Shown here in pieces: positions 1 to 7,598 of a DNA stretch of 64,000 nt. A model generated the notes under the pieces. The model was not told the origin of the DNA and did not search any database. It worked only from the letters and a program-made list of their open reading frames with translations. Both the position numbers and the translations under genes were made by a program. Origin of the DNA: Leucobacter komagatae (lineage in GTDB: Bacteria; Actinomycetota; Actinomycetes; Actinomycetales; Microbacteriaceae); contig NZ_VFON01000001.1 of assembly GCF_006716085.1 (NCBI RefSeq), forward strand, positions 1,054,001 to 1,118,000. Reading direction: 5' to 3'. How positions within the stretch are numbered: position 1 is the first letter of the stretch; the number at the start of each line of letters is the position of its first letter.

Positions 1-567
1 CTCAGCGAACGAGATGTGCTGAGCGATGCTGAGCGCAGCCTTCTCGTCGTCGCCCTCGAACCCGACGACAACGCCGATCTGCGGGGGCAGATCCTTCGAG
101 GTGCGGTGCAGGTAGACAGCGGTGCCGGGAGCCTCGATGCGGTCAACGCGGCGGAGCTCGATGCGCTCGCCGATGATCGCGGCCTCATCGGTGATGAGTT
201 CGCCAACGGTCTTGTCACCTGCGGGGGCAGCGAGGCCCTCCTCAGCGTTCTTTGCACCTGCGGCGACGAGTGCGTCGAGAACCTGCTCCGAGAGGGCGAG
301 GAACTTCTCGTTCTTCGCAACGAAGTCGGTCTCGCACACGAGCTCGATGATCGTTGCAGCGCCCTCGCTCTGCTTTGCGGCGACGAGGCCTTCGCTCGCC
401 TCGCGGTCGCCGCGCTTCGCGACGCCCTTGAGGCCCTTGAGACGAAGAATCTCGATTGCCTTCTCGATGTCGCCCTCGGCTTCAACGAGTGCGTTCTTGC
501 TGTCGACCATGCCGGCGCCGAGGCGCTCGCGCAGCTCCTTCACAGCGGCCATGCTTACTGCAGCCAT
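1..567 (-). CDS. tsf: Elongation factor Ts, N-terminal part (runs off the left edge)
   Basis: EF-Ts is the guanine-nucleotide exchange factor that recycles EF-Tu-GDP in the cytoplasm during translation. The reading frame begins MAAVSMAAVKELRERLGAG and shows the N-terminal UBA-like domain (residues about 6-45) followed by the EF-Ts core motif CETDFVAKNEKF. The ATG at 567 is preceded on the minus strand by AAGGAG seven bases upstream, which fixes the start. About 189 of the usual roughly 275 residues are inside the window; no stop is reached. It lies 72 bases downstream of rpsB in the conserved rpsB-tsf order, so co-transcription is expected. Identification is secure from motif and context. Confidence 0.96.
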   Translation of the reverse strand, partial: MAAVSMAAVKELRERLGAGMVDSKNALVEAEGDIEKAIEILRLKGLKGVAKRGDREASEGLVAAKQSEGAATIIELVCETDFVAKNEKFLALSEQVLDALVAAGAKNAEEGLAAPAGDKTVGELITDEAAIIGERIELRRVDRIEAPGTAVYLHRTSKDLPPQIGVVVGFEGDDEKAALSIAQHISFAE

Positions 568-590
568 GTGTGACTCCTTGGGTTGTGGAC

Positions 591-617
591 CCGGGTCGAG
601 CGTGGTGCCCGACCCGG
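591..617 (-). promoter_or_regulatory. rpsB-tsf intergenic hairpin
   Basis: The gap between the two genes contains a perfect 8-bp inverted repeat, CCGGGTCG and CGACCCGG, with an 11-base spacer. It has no T-run, so it is more likely an attenuator or RNA processing signal setting the rpsB:tsf ratio than a full terminator. That role is inferred from the known partial attenuation between these genes in other bacteria. Confidence 0.5.
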
Positions 618-639
618 ATCAATGACTATGAGAGAAAAA

Positions 640-1506
640 TTACTCGGCGGCGGGAGCCTCAGCTGCGTCAGCAGCGGGGGCCTCGGTCGCTTCAGCTGCC
701 TCGGCTGCGGGAGCCTCAGTTGCCTCTGCTGCGGGCGCCTCAGCCTTGTCGGCGTTGAGGAGCTCAACTTCCCACTCAGCGAGCGGCTCAGCAGCTGCCT
801 CGCCCTCAGCAGGCTTCTGGTGGCGCTCCATGAGGCCCTCAGCAGCTGCGTCAGCGATCACGCGGGTGAGCAGCGCAACCGAGCGGATTGCGTCGTCGTT
901 ACCCGGGATCGGGTAGGTGACCTCGTCAGGGTCGCAGTTCGTGTCGAGGATGCCGATAACCGGGATACCCAGCTTCTTCGCCTCGTCGATTGCGAGGTGC
1001 TCCTTCTTGGTGTCAACAACCCAGAGAGCCGAAGGCGTCTTGGTCATGTTGCGGATACCACCGAGGGTCTTCTGCAGCTTGTCGAGCTCGCGCTTCTTGA
1101 GGAGGAGCTCCTTCTTGGTGAAGCCAGTGGTGCCACCCTCGAAGTCGAGCTGCTCGAGCTCCTTCATGCGCTCCAGACGGCCGGTGACGGTCTGGAAGTT
1201 GGTGAGGAGGCCACCGAGCCAGCGCTGGTTCACGTAGGGCTGGTTCACGCGAGTCGACTGCTCAGCAATCGCCTCCTGAGCCTGCTTCTTGGTGCCAACG
1301 AAGAGGATGGTGCCGCCGCGAGCGACGGTGTTCTTCACGAACTCGTAAGCCGAGTCGATGTAGGTGAGCGACTGCTGCAGGTCGATGATGTAGATGCCCG
1401 AGCGCTCGGTGAAGATGAAGCGCTTCATCTTCGGGTTCCAGCGGCGGGTCTGGTGACCAAAGTGAACGCCGCTGTCGAGCAGCTGGCGCATGGTTACAAC
1501 GGCCAT
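640..1506 (-). CDS. rpsB: 30S ribosomal protein S2
   Basis: S2 is a component of the small ribosomal subunit, assembled late near the neck of the 30S and needed for S1 binding where S1 exists. The protein (288 aa) opens with [19 protein letters not shown], followed by the S2 signatures [27 protein letters not shown] and [20 protein letters not shown] lies seven bases before the ATG. Past residue 240 the sequence turns into an Ala/Glu/Pro tail with repeated [14 protein letters not shown] units, longer than the conserved core and probably disordered; such tails are common in actinobacterial S2. It heads the rpsB-tsf operon, transcribed leftwards, with a GC-rich leader hairpin upstream. Confidence 0.98.
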   Translation of the reverse strand: MAVVTMRQLLDSGVHFGHQTRRWNPKMKRFIFTERSGIYIIDLQQSLTYIDSAYEFVKNTVARGGTILFVGTKKQAQEAIAEQSTRVNQPYVNQRWLGGLLTNFQTVTGRLERMKELEQLDFEGGTTGFTKKELLLKKRELDKLQKTLGGIRNMTKTPSALWVVDTKKEHLAIDEAKKLGIPVIGILDTNCDPDEVTYPIPGNDDAIRSVALLTRVIADAAAEGLMERHQKPAEGEAAAEPLAEWEVELLNADKAEAPAAEATEAPAAEAAEATEAPAADAAEAPAAE

Positions 1507-1842
1507 TGCCGTCTCCTGTTCTCGCGCGAAACGCGCGACTGTTTGGTTTGTTCGGCCGCGGATGCGACCTAGTCCTAGTGCCCCCGAGTTTCACCACCCC
1601 TTACGGGGACCAACGGCAAAACCTCGGTGAGTGGGCACGCGAAGTCACCTCTTGCGAGGCGCAATAGAAGAGTCTAGCACTGCGGCGGCTCCCGTGTGAC
1701 ACGACTCCGGGGTGTTTCTGCTCGGCCCACATTCCACAGAATCTGTTGTTCTTGGCGCGATTTTCCACAGCAGCCAACCCAACGCTCTCGCGCTCTCCCC
1801 CACCTCCGCAGACTGGATCCCTCAGCGAACGGAGCACAAACC
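1507..1842. other. Divergent rpsB / yraN intergenic region
   Basis: This 336-base stretch separates leftward rpsB from rightward yraN. In the rpsB leader there is a self-complementary CGCGCG-AAA-CGCGCG element (1523-1537), 17 bases upstream of the ATG, which could form a leader hairpin. The only long open frames here are shadows of high GC. Promoters for both operons must lie here, but I could not assign convincing -35/-10 pairs. Confidence 0.5.
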
Positions 1843-2301
1843 ATGAACGACGCACTGCACACACCCAATACGGCAGCCCCGGCGGCCCCGGCCGTCCCGG
1901 CCGTCCCGGCCGCCCCGGCCGCCCCGGCGGCCCCGAGTGGCGGGTCACACAATCAGCGGCTCGGTTCGCTCGGAGAACGCATCGCTGAGCGCCAGCTCGT
2001 TGCGACCGGGCTCAGCACCCTCGAGCGCAACTGGCGGTGCCGCTACGGCGAGCTCGACCTCATCATGAAAGACGGCGACACGTTTGTGGCGGTCGAGGTC
2101 AAGACGCGAAGCGGCACCGGCTACGGCTCGCCGCTCGAGGCCATCACCCCGCGCAAGGCGGCTCGGCTCCGCAGACTGCTCCTCGAATGGAGCACCGTCA
2201 CCGGCAACCGAGCCCGCCCACTTCGGGTCGACGCGGTCGGGGTGACCTTCGGTTCCCCTGGAGGCGCACCCCAAGTCACTCACCTGCGAGCAGTGGCGTG
2301 A
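1843..2301 (+). CDS. yraN: YraN / UPF0102 family nuclease-like protein
   Basis: This is a small restriction-endonuclease-fold protein of the UPF0102 family, conserved next to comM and dprA. The family is thought to act on DNA but its reaction is not established. Visible nuclease-fold residues are RYGELDLI and VAVEVKTR (the Asp and Glu-x-Lys positions), at about residues 70-100 of 152. I chose ATG 1843 because GGAG sits eight bases upstream and the longer frame from 1696 is codon noise. The first 35 residues are an Ala-Pro-Val low-complexity arm encoded by GC-rich near-repeats, which is not part of the conserved domain. Its stop overlaps the GTG of comM by four bases, so translation is coupled. 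Confidence 0.88.
   Translation: MNDALHTPNTAAPAAPAVPAVPAAPAAPAAPSGGSHNQRLGSLGERIAERQLVATGLSTLERNWRCRYGELDLIMKDGDTFVAVEVKTRSGTGYGSPLEAITPRKAARLRRLLLEWSTVTGNRARPLRVDAVGVTFGSPGGAPQVTHLRAVA
1875..1935 (+). repeat. 9-bp near-tandem Ala-Ala/Val-Pro coding repeat in yraN
   Basis: About seven imperfect copies of a 9-bp unit of the form GCCGTCCCG or GCCGCCCCG encode an (A-A/V-P)n arm. The run is in frame, so slippage would change arm length in steps of three residues without breaking the gene. Confidence 0.7.
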
Positions 2302-3275
2302 GCGGCGTATGCCAGGCCGCGGCCATTGCGCTCACCGGGCTCGAGGGCACGACGGTGATGGTCGAGGCAGCGGTCACTCGACAGCTTCCAGGCATGGCGA
2401 TCATTGGGCTACCGGACGCCGCGTTGGCAGAGGCAAAGCAGCGCGTGCGAACCGCGTCAGCCCAGGCGGGCTTCCCGCTCACCGAGCGGTTTGTCGTCAT
2501 CAACCTCGCGCCCGCGTCGCTGCCGAAACAGGGATCGGGGTTCGACCTGGCGATCGCGCTCGCCGCACTCGCTGCCTCGCGCAAGCTGCCCGCAGACAGG
2601 CTGACCGACACGGCGCACATCGGCGAGCTTGGGCTCGACGGCGGGCTGCGCCGCCCCGTCGGGCTCCTCAGCTCGGTTGTGGCGGCACGCACGCTGGGAT
2701 TCACACGGGTCATGGTGCCAGCCGAGAGCGGCGAGGAAGCAAGACTCGTTCCTGGCGTCGAAGTGATCGAAGCATCTTCGCTTGGCGGCGCAGTGGCCTG
2801 GCACAGGCGGGAGCCGGGAGACTGGAGCGACCGCGCCGGCCCGGTTCTCGACCGGGCTCTCCCGCCGCCAGGTGACAGCGGTCATGTCCCCGACATGGCG
2901 GAGGTCATCGGGCAGCCGGAAGCGGTCGAGGCAATGGTCATCGCCGCCGCGGGGAGGCACCATGTCTCCCTCATCGGCCCGCCGGGCTCCGGCAAGACGC
3001 TACTCGCGACCAGGCTACCCACGATCCTTCCCGACCTGTCCTCGCCGGAGTCACTCGTGGCGAGCAGCATCGCGTCCCTCAGCGGGTCACCGCTCAGTTC
3101 GCTCGTGGTGCGCCCACCGTTCGAGAGCCCGCACCACACGGCATCGTCGGCCGCAATCGTGGGCAGCGGTGACTCGCGTGGCATCCGGCCGGGTGCGATC
3201 TCACGAGCGACATACGGTGTGCTGTTTCTCGACGATGCAATCACGGGTAAATACAACCGTGAGAATCAGCGGTGA
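2298..3275 (+). pseudogene. comM: ComM (YifB-type AAA+ ATPase), 5' fragment interrupted by the integrated element
   Basis: ComM is a hexameric DNA helicase of the Mg-chelatase-like AAA+ family that promotes branch migration during natural transformation. The fragment holds the N-terminal ChlI domain (IGLPDAALAEAKQRVR, then NLAPASLPKQGSGFDLAIAL) and the Walker A motif GPPGSGKT at about residues 228-235. Native codons end at 3233 with GVLFLD, just before the Walker B glutamate, and the frame then runs 14 codons into element DNA and stops at 3275. GTG 2298 overlaps the yraN stop. Joined to 14790-15407, the gene is open for about 517 codons, the normal ComM length. The truncated product keeps Walker A but lacks the Walker B Glu, the sensor and the arginine finger, so it should be inactive. 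Confidence 0.93.
3220..3262 (+). other. attL of the serine-integrase element
   Basis: comM sequence through ctcgac (3228-3233) meets element sequence after the GA at 3234-3235. The element-side arm TAAATACAA (3248-3256) starts 13.5 bp from the centre of GA, mirroring TTGTATTTA at attR. A second small inverted repeat, TCACGG (3241-3246) with CCGTGA (3257-3262), brackets the arm. Position is inferred from restored comM codons and arm symmetry. Confidence 0.85.
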
Positions 3276-3308
3276 TCGAACCAGCAAGCAATACCTTCGG
3301 AGGGCGAC

Positions 3309-4403
3309 ATGGCGCGCGGCATTCTTACGGGTGGGGACGTACTCACCACCACCCTTGACGGGATCAGCCTAGAGAATATCTGGGATGAGTACATCGAGAC
3401 GCTGAGGGTGTGGAACGATTCGCGTTCCCCTATCGCCTCGCTGTTCACTTCTCTCACAGCTCAGTCGGGCGCTGCAATTTCCCAGGCGGCGGAAGGCGAC
3501 GACTTTGAGGAAGCTTCGACGTTCGGTAAGCCGAAGTCGATCCGTGCTGAGGCAACGCCGCTAACGATGGGGTTCCCGCTGAAGTGGTATGACAGCGCGA
3601 TTCGCTACACGGAAGCATTTCTTCGTGACGCGACCTCATCGGAGGTGCAGGCTCAACACTCGGCGGCGCTTGAGGCGGACAACCGACTGCTGTTCCGTCA
3701 GATCATGCGGGCGCTGCTGACCAAGACCACTATCGCGACACGGCCAGTCAATGAGAACGGCGCAACCATCTACTCCCTGTGGGATGGAGAGGCTGACGCA
3801 ACCCCTCCCAGCTTCGCGGGTAAGGAGTTCGCGGCGGGTCACAAGCACTATCTCACTACCCAATCGGCGGAGCTTGATGGAGTCGATCTTCGCGACCTCA
3901 TCAACGACGTCACCGAGCATGGGTACGGCACTGCTGCGGGCGAAAAGATGATCGTGCTCGTTCACCCCAACCAGGGTGAGGTCGTGCGATCCTTCCGTGC
4001 GGGGCAGGCTGGGCCTGGTGGTGTGATCTCTCCGTTCGACTTCATTCCCTCGGCGGGCGCTCCGGCATTCCTCAGCAGCGAGCAGATCATCGGCGACAAG
4101 CCTCCGGCCACCTACGCGGGGCTGGACGTGATCGGATCGTATGGCGGTGCGCTGATCGTGGAGGACTACTACGTTCCGAGCGGCTACGTGATCGCAACGG
4201 CGACGGGATCGCGAACCCCTCTAGCGTTCCGTGAGCACCAGCGCATCGAGTACAAGGGGCTGCGTCTCATCCCAGGTGACAAGCGTTACCCGCTCGTGGA
4301 TGCCACTTACGCACGCGGGTTCGGCGTCGGTGTGCAGCATCGTGGCGCTGCGGCTGTGATGCAGGTTACGACATCGGCGGACTACACCAGTCCGACTTTC
4401 TAA
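3309..4403 (+). CDS. Phage-type major capsid protein (HK97-fold candidate)
   Basis: This 364-aa protein resembles actinophage major capsid proteins in length and layout: an N-terminal segment without signal peptide, a central motif of the type HKHYLTTQSAELDGVDLRD followed by HGYGTAAGEKMIVLVHPNQ, and a C-terminal part ending in YARGFGVGVQHRGAAAVMQ, as in capsid P-domain ends. GGAGGG precedes the ATG by five bases. It is the first gene inside attL. No scaffold, protease, portal or terminase gene adjoins it, so it would have to assemble using helper proteins or serve to alter a helper capsid. A short GCCCC-TCGT-GGGGC hairpin (4404-4418) follows the stop. The capsid assignment rests on remembered family resemblance and should be confirmed by structure prediction. 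Confidence 0.72.
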   Translation: MARGILTGGDVLTTTLDGISLENIWDEYIETLRVWNDSRSPIASLFTSLTAQSGAAISQAAEGDDFEEASTFGKPKSIRAEATPLTMGFPLKWYDSAIRYTEAFLRDATSSEVQAQHSAALEADNRLLFRQIMRALLTKTTIATRPVNENGATIYSLWDGEADATPPSFAGKEFAAGHKHYLTTQSAELDGVDLRDLINDVTEHGYGTAAGEKMIVLVHPNQGEVVRSFRAGQAGPGGVISPFDFIPSAGAPAFLSSEQIIGDKPPATYAGLDVIGSYGGALIVEDYYVPSGYVIATATGSRTPLAFREHQRIEYKGLRLIPGDKRYPLVDATYARGFGVGVQHRGAAAVMQVTTSADYTSPTF

Positions 4404-4624
4404 GCCCCTCGTGGGGGCGCCCTGGACGCTTTGCGACGGTCTGCGGGTACTCCACGAGGCTCCTCCTGCTGAGTTGATCAGTGGGCGCAACGGCCAGAAA
4501 GCGGAGGCGTTGGTACCTTCCTAACCGCCCTCTGGCTATGAATCCGTGGGGGTGCTCTTCGCGCCTTTCGGCACCCTCACGGAGTTCTCTCGAAAGGCGT
4601 AAACCTAGGAAGGCGAAACCAATC

Positions 4625-5104
4625 ATGAATACCAGAGAGCAGATCGAACGTCGCATCGAGGAAACGCTGACGGCTGCAGATCTTGCAGAGGTCGACCAGA
4701 TGATGGCGGCCGTGATGCAAGGGCATCGGCATGCGGAGGCGAATCGGCACCTTGTGAACCATCCACGCATCGGAGAACTCATCCAGCAGCGAGCGAATGG
4801 GGGCATGGCACTGAGTGATGAGCTTGAGGCGGAAGCCTACGGGCTGCGGCCTACGGCATCGGCGGTGCACGTGCAGGGAGGCCAGTGGAACTGCAACGGC
4901 ATAGTCCACGAGCTTGCAAACGCGGAGCCGAGCAAGCAACCCCTCGACATTTGCGACTTATGTTTTGAAGGAAGGGTGTTCGACTCCTTGGACTCTCCGG
5001 CAGGTCGAACCGTCGTAGAGATTCGAGTCTGCCCGGTCTGTTCAGAACACCTTGAGCAGCAGTGGGGTCCGCTGGCTTGGAGCAGAGGTCATGGCGCAGT
5101 GTGA
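4625..5104 (+). CDS. Element protein with a C-terminal CxxC...CxxC zinc-ribbon-like pair
   Basis: I do not recognise a named family. The 159-aa protein begins MNTREQIERRIEETLTAADL with a charged helical N-terminal half. It ends with CDLCFEGRVFDS and, about 27 residues on, RVCPVCSEHL, which looks like a four-cysteine zinc ribbon. I chose ATG 4625 because the upstream part of the open frame (4481-4624) has atypical codon use and no alternative start with a good Shine-Dalgarno; the chosen start itself has only a weak AGGAAGG about 12 bases upstream. Its 3' end overlaps the next gene by 14 bases, indicating an operon with the HGG protein. A nucleic-acid-binding role is inference. Confidence 0.6.
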   Translation: MNTREQIERRIEETLTAADLAEVDQMMAAVMQGHRHAEANRHLVNHPRIGELIQQRANGGMALSDELEAEAYGLRPTASAVHVQGGQWNCNGIVHELANAEPSKQPLDICDLCFEGRVFDSLDSPAGRTVVEIRVCPVCSEHLEQQWGPLAWSRGHGAV

Positions 5105-5765
5105 GGCGCAGACCAAACGCAAGGACGAGGAGGCTCTGCGGCAGTGTCGGCGTTACGCTGTCGCAGGCTCTACGTTCTGTCAGGCGCACGGCGGCATGAA
5201 GGACACGACTACGCCAGAGAAGCCACGTCTTCGGAATGATCGCGGCAATCAGGTGCAGTGCTCGGCGAACAGTAAGCGAACCGGTGAGCGGTGCCAGCGT
5301 AAAGCGATCCTCGGCGGCACGGTCTGCAAGCATCACGGCGGTGCTGTGCCTCAGGTGAAAGCGAAGGCTCGTGAACGGATGGAGGCGCTGATCGCGCCAG
5401 CGATTCAAGAGCTACAGAACATTCTCACGAAAACAGACACATCGGACGCTGATCGGTTGCGCGCGATCACGCTGCTATTGGATCGAACTGGCTTCGGAGC
5501 GAAGAGCGAGGTCGGTATCGAAGTGAAGAAGTACGAACAGATCGCAGTGTCCGTGATTCGGGAACTACCAGAGGCCCTAGAAGAGGCTGAGATCGTCGAA
5601 AATGACCCGGACGAGAAAACTATCGAGGTCGAAACCAAATCGTCTGAGAATGCGATAGAGGAGTGGCCTGGTGAGGATCAAGAGGCTGCGGAGAGGTACC
5701 CCGATCCGATTCCGTTGATTCCACGCATGGAGGGAGCAGCGCTGCCACCCAGACACCTTCGGTAG
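5091..5765 (+). CDS. HGG-motif double zinc-knuckle protein (candidate small packaging factor)
   Basis: The 224-aa protein contains two copies of a Cys...Cys-x2-His-Gly-Gly motif: CEAQTKRK...CRR...FCQAHGGM (residues about 4-41) and CSANSKRTGERCQRKA...CKHHGGAVPQ (about 58-90). A helical region with TLLLDRTGFGAKSEVGIEVK and an acidic tail follow. Proteins with this HGG arrangement followed by a 'LDRTG' helix are common in actinophage genomes near terminase genes and are sometimes called small terminase subunits; that link is from general knowledge. The start ATG 5091 follows AGAGG. In an element without its own large terminase, a helper-redirecting packaging subunit is an attractive reading, but direct evidence is lacking. 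Confidence 0.62.
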   Translation: MAQCEAQTKRKDEEALRQCRRYAVAGSTFCQAHGGMKDTTTPEKPRLRNDRGNQVQCSANSKRTGERCQRKAILGGTVCKHHGGAVPQVKAKARERMEALIAPAIQELQNILTKTDTSDADRLRAITLLLDRTGFGAKSEVGIEVKKYEQIAVSVIRELPEALEEAEIVENDPDEKTIEVETKSSENAIEEWPGEDQEAAERYPDPIPLIPRMEGAALPPRHLR

Positions 5766-5768
5766 AGC

Positions 5769-6032
5769 GTGTCAGACCTGCTTAGCGTCTACGGGTACAC
5801 GCCGGAGACGAACCCAGTACCAGTCCGCTCTTTGCGAGTGGGTATGGTCTTCATGGAGAGCCCAGCTCACCCGGCGGTCATCATCGGTACAAGCCATTCG
5901 GGTGCTGACCGTCGGAAGCTGCACCGCCTCAAATGTAGGTACATCTGGCAGGAGGAGGACGAACCAGCATGGACGTTGGACGTGCCAAGGTCAGCGACGG
6001 TGATGGTGGCGCTGCCGAGGCGCATGCGCTAG
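5769..6032 (+). CDS. Small hypothetical protein of the element
   Basis: No family recognised. This 87-aa protein starts at GTG 5769, three bases after the preceding stop, so it belongs to the same transcript. It contains GMVFMESPAHPAVIIGTSHSG and ends in basic residues (LPRRMR). The predicted content is beta-rich and soluble with no membrane segment. It closes the capsid-side gene block; the next 280 bases are non-coding and carry a new promoter. Confidence 0.55.
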   Translation: MSDLLSVYGYTPETNPVPVRSLRVGMVFMESPAHPAVIIGTSHSGADRRKLHRLKCRYIWQEEDEPAWTLDVPRSATVMVALPRRMR

Positions 6033-6047
6033 GTGTGCACGGCCTTG

Positions 6048-6076
6048 TTTACATTGGGTACATCCTTTTGTATAGT
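6048..6076 (+). promoter_or_regulatory. Sigma-70-like promoter upstream of the replication block
   Basis: TTTACA (6048-6053) and TATAGT (6071-6076) are separated by 17 bp. The -35 sits inside TTGTTTACAT followed by GGG and CATCC, which recurs at 9460-9478. This is the best promoter-like sequence in the element. Confidence 0.65.
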
Positions 6077-6082
6077 CGATTT

Positions 6083-6248
6083 ATCTGGGATTGGAGACCA
6101 AGAGTCCGCCAGTGAATTTCGTTGGACGGCCGCTTCGAGCGGTGCGAGGTACAAGCGCCCTGAGGATCACACAGGGGCACCGAAGTACCGGCGAGGTGGA
6201 ACCCTGTAATGGTTCGTTGAGTCTGCATTAGCAGCTCAAGTCTTTTTT
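6083..6248 (+). ncRNA. Structured leader or small RNA candidate
   Basis: Between the promoter and a T6 run (6242-6247) the sequence has several nested inverted repeats: CCGCT-TCG-AGCGG (6130-6142); GGTAC (6148-6152) pairing with GTACC (6185-6189) around an inner CCCTG/CAGGG stem; GAACC (6199-6203) with GGTTC (6211-6215); and CTGC-ATTA-GCAG (6223-6234) just before the T-run. There is no convincing open frame. It could be a discrete RNA of about 165 nt or a structured 5' leader of the HTH gene. Covariation data would be needed to decide. Confidence 0.4.
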
Positions 6249-6311
6249 AGCGACGCTGCGCTGAACCAAGGACAAACTTCCACTCTCGCAGTCGTTCGCG
6301 GAAAGACTCTC

Positions 6312-6578
6312 GTGGCTCTCACGAATCGGCGTCAGAGGATCGCGCGCCGTCAAATGGCGATCCTTGATCTCACAACTCTCCAAGTAGCCGAACGGATCGG
6401 CTGCCCAGTTGCTCACCTCAGTAACGTTCTCCAAGGTCGGGCGCATCCTTCCCACAGGGTACGGAAGGGGCTGGCCAGAGTTCTCTGTCTGCCTATCGAG
6501 ACACTTCTCGACCCTGAGCTTCTCGAAGGCAACTACTCGGGGCATCCATCTGAGCGCGCTAAGAAGCGGGGTGCGTGA
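6312..6578 (+). CDS. Small XRE-like helix-turn-helix protein
   Basis: The 88-aa protein from GTG 6312 contains a Cro/CI-type HTH: LDLTTLQVAERIGCPVAHLSNVLQGRAHPSHRVRKGLARVLCL in outline, with QVAERIGC as the first helix and AHLSNVLQG as the recognition helix (residues about 22-45). The C-terminus is basic (SERAKKRGA). It is first in the replication block and its stop overlaps the ATG of a 33-aa ORF (TGATG), which in turn overlaps the primase gene. A regulator of the element's replication genes or an excisionase-like DNA-binding factor are both possible. The start is uncertain, as no strong Shine-Dalgarno is visible. Confidence 0.68.
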   Translation: MALTNRRQRIARRQMAILDLTTLQVAERIGCPVAHLSNVLQGRAHPSHRVRKGLARVLCLPIETLLDPELLEGNYSGHPSERAKKRGA

Positions 6579-6679
6579 TGGGGCAGAACGACAACCTCCA
6601 GTTCTCAGATGAGGCCATTGATCGCGCGTGGAACTTTATCGTTGCAACGAGCGGGGGTGACGATGATGAGCGCAAGTAA
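6578..6679 (+). CDS. 33-aa acidic ORF overlapping the HTH and primase genes
   Basis: An open frame MGQNDNLQFSDEAIDRAWNF... of 33 codons starts inside the HTH stop (TGATG) and ends 17 bases inside the primase-polymerase gene. The start-stop coupling on one side and overlap on the other look like a real small gene in a tight operon. The product is acidic, has no recognisable domain, and could equally serve only to carry ribosomes to the primase start. Confidence 0.45.
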   Translation: MGQNDNLQFSDEAIDRAWNFIVATSGGDDDERK

Positions 6680-7598
6680 TCAGATCCCAGAGGTCACCAA
6701 CGAGCGCGGCTTCCTAGATGCGGCGCTTTGGTACGCGGCGGCGGGCTATCGAGTGCATCCACTCCGCCCAGCGTCAAAGCGGCCGATCCTTGAAGAATGG
6801 CAGAACGCCGCGAGCAGTGAGCGTTCCGAGGTCGCTGACTGGTGGAGCGGTCAGCACAAGGGGCGCAACATCGGCGTGGTCACTGGGGAAGCGAATCGGC
6901 TGCTTGTGATCGATGTGGACGCCAAGAACGGCGTGAACGGCATGGCCTCACTCAGCGAGTGGGAACGCGCATCGAGCATCCAATTGCCGGAGTCTCCTAT
7001 CGTGCTGACGCCCTCAGGCGGGCGGCATCTTTGGTTCCGGCTGGATCAGTCGTGCAAGAGTCCAGTGGGCTGGCTTCCAGGCGTCGATGTTCGCGCAGAT
7101 GGTGGCTACGTTGCGGCAGCGCCGTCGATGGTGTGGAACTCATTCCAAGATTCCAGCATGAGCAAGTCGGAACCATATGCGGCCTTCTACGCGCTCACGA
7201 AGGGCGCGCTGAATAGTCTTCCGTTGGCACCAGAAGCGCTTGTCGCGGCGATCAATCGTGACGGCGGTCGATTCCATGCGAACGCCGGAAACGATGGTTC
7301 AAGGATCGCCGGGAAGAATCTTCCCCACCTATCTGAATTCCTCAAGGAAGGGTTCAAGCCAGGTCAGCGCGACAACGACTGCTATCGGCTGGCGTGTTCA
7401 CTGTGGCGGCAATTTTGGGGTGACGACGATACGGTCGAATACCTCATTCGTGAAGTGTGGGAGCGCACTCCACAGGTGCCGGATGAGTTCACATGGAGAG
7501 AAGCCTTCGCGAAGCTGAACGGCGCACGCGCCTATGTGGCGCAGCAGATCAATGCTGAACAGGCGGCTGCGGCGCGCATGATGGGAGGCCACCAGTGA
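6663..7598 (+). CDS. Bifunctional primase-polymerase (Prim-Pol, AEP superfamily)
   Basis: The 311-aa protein carries the archaeo-eukaryotic primase/polymerase fold used by plasmids and satellites to prime their own replication. The catalytic LVIDVDAKNG (residues about 80-90, the DxD metal ligands) and GGRHLWFR (about 118-125) are clear, preceded by the family opening AALWYAAAGYRVHPLRPASKRP. The C-terminal part (QRDNDCYRLACSLWRQFWGDD) resembles the PriCT helical domain. ATG 6663 follows GGGGGTG; ATG 6666 is an equally possible start. Its stop overlaps the GTG of the D5/P4-type helicase, giving a coupled primase-helicase pair that should act at the AT-rich island downstream. Confidence 0.88.
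   Translation: MMSASNQIPEVTNERGFLDAALWYAAAGYRVHPLRPASKRPILEEWQNAASSERSEVADWWSGQHKGRNIGVVTGEANRLLVIDVDAKNGVNGMASLSEWERASSIQLPESPIVLTPSGGRHLWFRLDQSCKSPVGWLPGVDVRADGGYVAAAPSMVWNSFQDSSMSKSEPYAAFYALTKGALNSLPLAPEALVAAINRDGGRFHANAGNDGSRIAGKNLPHLSEFLKEGFKPGQRDNDCYRLACSLWRQFWGDDDTVEYLIREVWERTPQVPDEFTWREAFAKLNGARAYVAQQINAEQAAAARMMGGHQ

Noticed and set aside
3241..3262. TCACGG...CCGTGA inverted repeat just inside attL as a terminator
   Set aside because: Six-base stem with a 10-base loop and no T-run; it overlaps the attP arm and is better read as part of the integrase site.
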